DNA of 38,675 nt from an uncultured Alistipes sp. (GTDB lineage: Bacteria; Bacteroidota; Bacteroidia; Bacteroidales; Rikenellaceae). The notes under the pieces are model-generated. The model was not told where the DNA came from and made no database searches. It was given only the letters and a program-made list of their open reading frames with translations. Below are positions 35,073 to 38,675 of the stretch, piece after piece. Within the stretch, counting starts at the first letter, position 1, and each line of letters opens with the position of its first letter. The stretch covers positions 1 through 38,675 of the forward strand of contig CATKXN010000010.1 of the NCBI GenBank assembly GCA_949840605.1, written 5' to 3'. The position numbers and the translations under genes were made by a program.

Positions 35073-37259
35073 TCAGTTTTCGGGAACGGCCTTCACGCGG
35101 AAACCCTCGGCGGGCTCCGACGCGCCGGCCAGCGAATCAGCCGGCTCGGGTTCGTTCCACAGTCCGCGGCTGCGGAGCATCGCCCGCTTGTCGGGGTCCT
35201 TGCCGCGGAAGTCGCGGTACATGGTCATGCCGTCCTCCGAGCCGCCGCGGGCGAGGATCTTGCGGCGGAAATCGTCGGCGATCCGCTTGTTGAACAGGTC
35301 GCCGCTCTCACGGAAGGCTTCGAAGACGTCCTTGTCCAGCACCTCGGCCCACGTATAGAAATAGTAGCCCGCGGAGTATCCGCCGTCGAAGATATGCGAG
35401 AAATAGGGATAGCGGTAGCGCGGCTCGATCTGCGGAATCAGCCCGCGCTTTTCGGTCAGGGCCTTGCGCCCGAACTCCATCGGGTCGAACGGCTCGTATT
35501 CGGTGATCGAATGGATGTCCATGTCCGACAGCGCCGCGGCGACCAGCTCCGTGGTCATGAAACCCTGGTTGAACAATTCGCTGCGGCGCAGCTTCTCCAC
35601 CAGATAGGCCGGGATCACGTCGTTCTTCGAACGGTATTTCACGGCATACTGTTTCAGCAGTTCGGGTTCGAAGGCCCAGTTTTCCATCAGCTGCGAGGGC
35701 AGCTCCACGAAATCTCCCTCGACCTCGGTCAGTCCGCGGTACTTCACGTCGTGGAACAGAAAATGGAGCGCATGCCCGAACTCGTGGAACAGCGTTTCGG
35801 TTTCGTCGAGGGTCAGCAGCGCGGGCGTGTTGCTCGTCGGACGGGAGAAATTGCACACGATCGACACCACCGGCGCCACGCGCTTGCCGTCCTCGTAGGT
35901 CTGCTCCACGTAGTTGCCGCACCAGGCGCCCTGGCTCTTGCCATCGCGCGGGAAGTAGTCGAAATAGAGCACGCCCAGATGCGATTCGTCGGCGTCGAGC
36001 ACCTCGTAGGCGATCGCATCGGGATGGTACAGCGGGACGATCACGGGACGGAACGTGATGCCGTACAACCGGTTCGCCAGGAAGAAAATCCCGCTCTGCA
36101 CGTTCTCCAGCGAGAAATAGGGCCGCAACAGCTCCTCTTCCAGCTGGTATTTCTGTTTGCGGATCTTCTCGGCATAATACCACCAGTCCCACGAAGCGAA
36201 CTCCCCGTCGGGATGGTCCTTTTTGAAGAGCTCCTCCATCTCGGCCAGTTCGCCCCTGGCGCTCTCCAGTGCGGGCGTCCAGATTTCGTCCAGCAGCCTG
36301 TAGACGGCGTCGGTCGTTCCGGCCATCTCGTCGGCCACGACATAGTCGGCATACGACGGATAGCCCAGCAGATGGGCCTTCTCCGTGCGCAAGCGGATGA
36401 AATCGTTGATCAGCTGGTTGTTGTCATACTCGTCGCCGTTGTTGCAGCGGTTGAGATAAGCCTTGTAAATCTCCTCGCGCAGTTCGCGCTTGCGGGCGTA
36501 GGTCAGGAACGGGATCAGGCTGGGTTTGTGCAGCGTGAAGGCATACTTGCCCTTCTTGCCCATCGCCTCGGCCTTCTCGCGGGCCTGGTCGCGGGCGTTG
36601 GAGGGAATGCCGTCCAGGTCGGCCGACTCGAGCACCAGCGCATAGCGGCTGTTCTCGGCGAGGATGTTCTGCCCGAACTTCACCGCCGCCAGCGACAGTT
36701 CGCCGTTGATGGCTTTCAGGCGGGCTTTCTGTTCGGCGTCGAGCAGCGCCCCGGCGCGCACAAAATCGCGGTAAGTCTTTTCCAGCAGACGCTTCTGCTC
36801 GGCGTCGAGCTCCAACGCGCCGCGCCGGTCGTAGACGGCCTTCACCCGCTCGAAGAGCTTTTCGTTCAGGAGTATCTTGTCGGCGTGCGCCGTCAGCAGG
36901 GGCATCACCTGCTCCTGCAGGGCCTGCATCTCGGGGGTGTTCTCCGCGGCGCAGAGCATACCGAAAATCAGTTCCGTCTGCGCGAGCATCCGCCCCGAAT
37001 CGTCGTAGGCGAGGATGACGTTCTCGAACGTCGGTGCGTCGTTGTTCGTCGTGATGGCGTCGATCTCGGCGTCGTGCAGCGACATGCCGCGCTCCAAAGC
37101 GGGCAGGAAATGTTCGGGAGCGATCCGGTCGAAAGGCGGCACCCCGTAGGGAGTATCCCACTCGGAGAAAAAGGGATTTTCGCCCGCATTCTTATCGGAT
37201 TGGCAGGACACGAGTGTCATGGTCAGAAAAAGTGTTAATAAAGCGGTAATACGTTTCAT
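35073..37259 (-). CDS. M3-family zinc metallopeptidase lipoprotein, tandem paralogue
   Basis: A 728-residue homologue of the next gene. I start at the ATG at 37259 (MKRITALLTLF), which gives a lipoprotein signal ending LVSC (Cys19); the frame extends to 37307 without a better start. It has the zinc motif HEFGHALHF (His492, His496), FVELPSQLMENWAFE, and HIFDGGYSAGYYFYTWAEVL. Both proteins begin the mature part with NP-WDTP-PPF, and they align throughout but differ widely, so the duplication is old. The C-terminal tail (NEPEPADSLAGASEPAEG) is unique to this copy. It is the first gene of the pair and has a promoter near 37392-37362. Confidence 0.95.
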   Translation of the reverse strand: MKRITALLTLFLTMTLVSCQSDKNAGENPFFSEWDTPYGVPPFDRIAPEHFLPALERGMSLHDAEIDAITTNNDAPTFENVILAYDDSGRMLAQTELIFGMLCAAENTPEMQALQEQVMPLLTAHADKILLNEKLFERVKAVYDRRGALELDAEQKRLLEKTYRDFVRAGALLDAEQKARLKAINGELSLAAVKFGQNILAENSRYALVLESADLDGIPSNARDQAREKAEAMGKKGKYAFTLHKPSLIPFLTYARKRELREEIYKAYLNRCNNGDEYDNNQLINDFIRLRTEKAHLLGYPSYADYVVADEMAGTTDAVYRLLDEIWTPALESARGELAEMEELFKKDHPDGEFASWDWWYYAEKIRKQKYQLEEELLRPYFSLENVQSGIFFLANRLYGITFRPVIVPLYHPDAIAYEVLDADESHLGVLYFDYFPRDGKSQGAWCGNYVEQTYEDGKRVAPVVSIVCNFSRPTSNTPALLTLDETETLFHEFGHALHFLFHDVKYRGLTEVEGDFVELPSQLMENWAFEPELLKQYAVKYRSKNDVIPAYLVEKLRRSELFNQGFMTTELVAAALSDMDIHSITEYEPFDPMEFGRKALTEKRGLIPQIEPRYRYPYFSHIFDGGYSAGYYFYTWAEVLDKDVFEAFRESGDLFNKRIADDFRRKILARGGSEDGMTMYRDFRGKDPDKRAMLRSRGLWNEPEPADSLAGASEPAEGFRVKAVPEN

Positions 37260-37285
37260 TCTGTCATGTAATTTATATACCTTTG
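37254..37285 (+). promoter_or_regulatory. Probable promoter of rsmE
   Basis: TTTC (37254-37257), 20 bp, TACCTTTG (37278-37285). The -7 box is perfect and the -33 has one deviation. The leader to the rsmE ATG would be about 95 nt and would overlap the leader of the divergent peptidase gene. Confidence 0.5.
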
Positions 37286-37361
37286 GCACCGTCAACGGCA
37301 CTTTCATCCATCGGAACGTTTAGCCGGACCGCGCGCGGCCGCAAGTCCGGCGAAACAACTG

Positions 37362-37392
37362 CAAAGTTAGTAAATTATAACAGCTATGCAAC
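37362..37392 (-). promoter_or_regulatory. Probable promoter of the M3 peptidase pair
   Basis: On the minus strand, GTTG (37392-37389), 19 bp, TAACTTTG (37369-37362). It overlaps the first codons of rsmE. A GC-rich hairpin (GCCGGAC 37323-37329 with GTCCGGC 37345-37351) lies in the leader. Confidence 0.5.
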
Positions 37393-38117
37393 TATTTTAC
37401 GCCCCCGATATCGTACCTCCCGAGCATACGCTGGGCGAGGAGGAATCGAAACACTGTGTCCGCGTACTGCGTCTGCGGCGCGGCGGGCGCATCCATATAA
37501 CTGACGGACGGGGCAATTTATTTTGCTGCGAGATCACCTGCGACGACCCCAAACGCTGTACGGTGCGGGTTGTCAGCACCGAAGAGGGTTTCGAAAAAAT
37601 GCCCTACGCGCTGACCCTGGCCGTCGCGCCGACCAAAAACCCCGACCGCTTCGAATGGCTGCTCGAAAAAGCCACCGAGGTCGGCGTCACGGAGTTCCTG
37701 CCCCTCGACACGGCCCACAGCGAACGGCACGTCTTCAAACCCGCGCGGGGCGAGAAGGTCATCACCGCGGCGATGAAACAGTCGCTGAAGGCCTACCGTC
37801 CGGCGCTGCTGCCCCTCACGCCCTTCCGCGAGGCGGTGCTGCGGCCCTTCGAGGGGCGACGCTTCATCGCCCACTGCGCCCCGGCCCGGTCGCCGGAGGG
37901 CAAGGCCTATCTGCCCGGCGCGCTCCGCCCGGGCGAGACGGCCGCGGTCTTCATCGGTCCCGAAGGGGATTTTTCGCCCGAGGAGATCGATTTCGCCCTC
38001 GCCAACGGATTCGAGGAGATCACCCTCGGGACCCAGCGCCTGCGCACCGAAACCGCGGCCCTCGCGGCGACGGTCATGGCCTCGGTCGTTAACCCGCCTG
38101 AGAGGCGGGACTTATGA
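37386..38117 (+). CDS. rsmE: 16S rRNA (uracil-1498-N3)-methyltransferase RsmE
   Basis: Methylates N3 of U1498 in 16S rRNA. The 243-residue protein has an N-terminal PUA-like RNA-binding domain (about 1-70, EEESKHCVRVLRLRRGG) and a SPOUT-fold methylase (about 72-240) with VAPTKNPDRFEWLLEKATEVGV, the SAM-binding knot FIGPEGDFSPEEI (about 189-201) and LGTQRLRTETAAL (about 213-225). Length and motifs are standard. It is monocistronic, divergent from the M3 peptidase pair, and followed by two hairpins before the next gene. Confidence 0.96.
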   Translation: MQLFYAPDIVPPEHTLGEEESKHCVRVLRLRRGGRIHITDGRGNLFCCEITCDDPKRCTVRVVSTEEGFEKMPYALTLAVAPTKNPDRFEWLLEKATEVGVTEFLPLDTAHSERHVFKPARGEKVITAAMKQSLKAYRPALLPLTPFREAVLRPFEGRRFIAHCAPARSPEGKAYLPGALRPGETAAVFIGPEGDFSPEEIDFALANGFEEITLGTQRLRTETAALAATVMASVVNPPERRDL

Positions 38118-38165
38118 TCGGCGGAAGCGGGTTTTGACGTGCAAAATCCTGCCGCAGCACCTAAA

Positions 38166-38184
38166 TCTCGGCTCTTTGCCGAGA
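38166..38184. repeat. Hairpin of the CCTAAA-CGGCT type, copy 1 of 2 downstream of rsmE
   Basis: TCTCGGC (38166-38172) pairs with GCCGAGA (38178-38184) over a TCTTT loop and is preceded by CACCTAAA. No T run follows on the plus strand. Confidence 0.5.
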
Positions 38185-38231
38185 AGCGGAAATGAACTTC
38201 CGATATGCAGCATGTTTCAGCAGCCCCTAAA

Positions 38232-38256
38232 ACCGGCTTCTTAAGCCGGTGGTTTT
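38232..38256 (+). terminator. Hairpin of the CCTAAA-CGGCT type, copy 2; possible terminator
   Basis: ACCGGCTT (38232-38239) pairs with AAGCCGGT (38243-38250) over CTT; GG and TTTT follow. It is preceded by CCCCTAAA, as is the dnaJ terminator near 15870. Confidence 0.55.
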
Positions 38257-38258
38257 GG

Positions 38259-38266
38259 TACTTTTG
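38259..38266 (+). promoter_or_regulatory. -7 promoter box of the chromate-transporter gene
   Basis: TACTTTTG is a perfect -7 element about 57 bp before the proposed start. The -33 position lies within the hairpin and does not match. Confidence 0.35.
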
Positions 38267-38322
38267 CCATCAAAAGCACATAATCAGAGTGCGAATGTTA
38301 AAAATATAAAAACCTGAATAAC

Positions 38323-38675
38323 TTGCAACGCCTTCACACCATCTTCCTGTCGTTCTTCAAGATCGGGCTCTTCACCTTCGGCGGCGGCTACGCCATGCTT
38401 CCGCTTATCGAGCAGGAACTCATCGCCAAACGCAAATGGATCGAGCAGAAGGAGTTCCTCGATCTGCTGACCCTCGCGCAGTCGGTCCCGGGACCGATCG
38501 CCGTCAACACCTCGGTGTTCGTGGGCTACAAAGTCCGCGGCCTCGGCGGCGCCGCGGCGGCCTTGCTGGGCTGCGTGCTGCCGTCGTTCGTCATCATCCT
38601 CCTGATCGCGCTCTTCTTTGCCGACATCCGGCAGAACCCGGTCGTGGACGCCGCCTTCCTGGGCATGCGCCCGGC
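38323..38675 (+). CDS. Chromate transporter family protein (ChrA half), 3'-truncated by the window edge
   Basis: Inner-membrane transporter of the CHR family; 117 residues are visible. The sequence after a TTG start at 38323 reads LQRLHTIFLSFFKIGLFTFGGGYAMLP in several parts: a first helix with the family signature FKIGLFTFGGGYAM, then WIEQKEFLDLLTLAQSVPGPIAVNTSVFVGY, another hallmark of chromate transporters, and a hydrophobic segment near CVLPSFVIILLIALFF. No ATG or GTG fits the frame before the first helix, so TTG is my choice. In Bacteroidota these usually come as two adjacent half-size genes, so a second half is expected beyond the window. Real substrate is not established for this short-chain subgroup. 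Confidence 0.88.
   Translation, partial: MQRLHTIFLSFFKIGLFTFGGGYAMLPLIEQELIAKRKWIEQKEFLDLLTLAQSVPGPIAVNTSVFVGYKVRGLGGAAAALLGCVLPSFVIILLIALFFADIRQNPVVDAAFLGMRP

Overview
The window reads as a chromosomal segment of a GC-rich gut-type Bacteroidota, most likely Alistipes or a close Rikenellaceae relative (inference). The evidence is a SusC/SusD pair, a fused MurF-alanine racemase, a rhomboid/MutL/MutS2/LptD/amidase/MlaD gene content typical of the phylum, and many promoters of the Bacteroidota type (TTTG, 19-21 bp, TAnnTTTG). Gene density is high, and most of the window is ordinary housekeeping DNA.

Layout. 1-6.0 kb: the 3' part of a tyrosine recombinase, then a SusC/SusD outer-membrane uptake pair with its own promoter and a strong terminator. 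The susC signal peptide contains a run of nine G. 6.0-10.8 kb, plus strand: a flavodiiron protein, UDP-glucose dehydrogenase, and an exported two-domain protein that resembles a fusion of the UGSC redox-motif family with its usual neighbour. 10.8-25.9 kb, minus strand: a YhcH/NanQ-like protein; a small membrane protein followed by MutL, a rhomboid protease and a membrane-anchored EEP-fold phosphohydrolase; GrpE-DnaJ; MurF-Alr overlapping an RsmI-like methylase; MutS2; and a cell-envelope pair (amidase with SPOR domain, MlaD). LptD is divergent from the amidase. 28.9-31.1 kb: a ferredoxin-nitroreductase and a nucleoside-type MFS transporter. 31.2 kb: a tRNA-Gln(CTG) with a textbook promoter and terminator, followed by a gene-free stretch that holds a possible small-RNA unit. 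31.7-37.3 kb: an unrecognised protein with an HTH-like N terminus, a MITE-like inverted repeat, and two tandem M3-family metallopeptidase lipoproteins. 37.4 kb to the end: RsmE, repeated hairpins, and the start of a chromate-transporter half-gene.

How the genes connect. SusC/SusD should bind and import an unidentified substrate with TonB energy. LptD, MlaD, the amidase and MurF-Alr serve envelope building. The flavodiiron protein handles O2 or NO in an anaerobe. MutL and MutS2 act on DNA repair or recombination. GrpE-DnaJ supports DnaK. The M3 peptidases probably trim short peptides in the envelope.

I found no phage block, CRISPR array or rRNA operon, and no clear multi-gene system that is new. 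The strongest leads are the homopolymer in susC, the exported UGSC-type fusion, the small-RNA candidate near 31.6 kb, the two MITE-like inverted repeats, and the degenerate endonuclease motifs of MutL.
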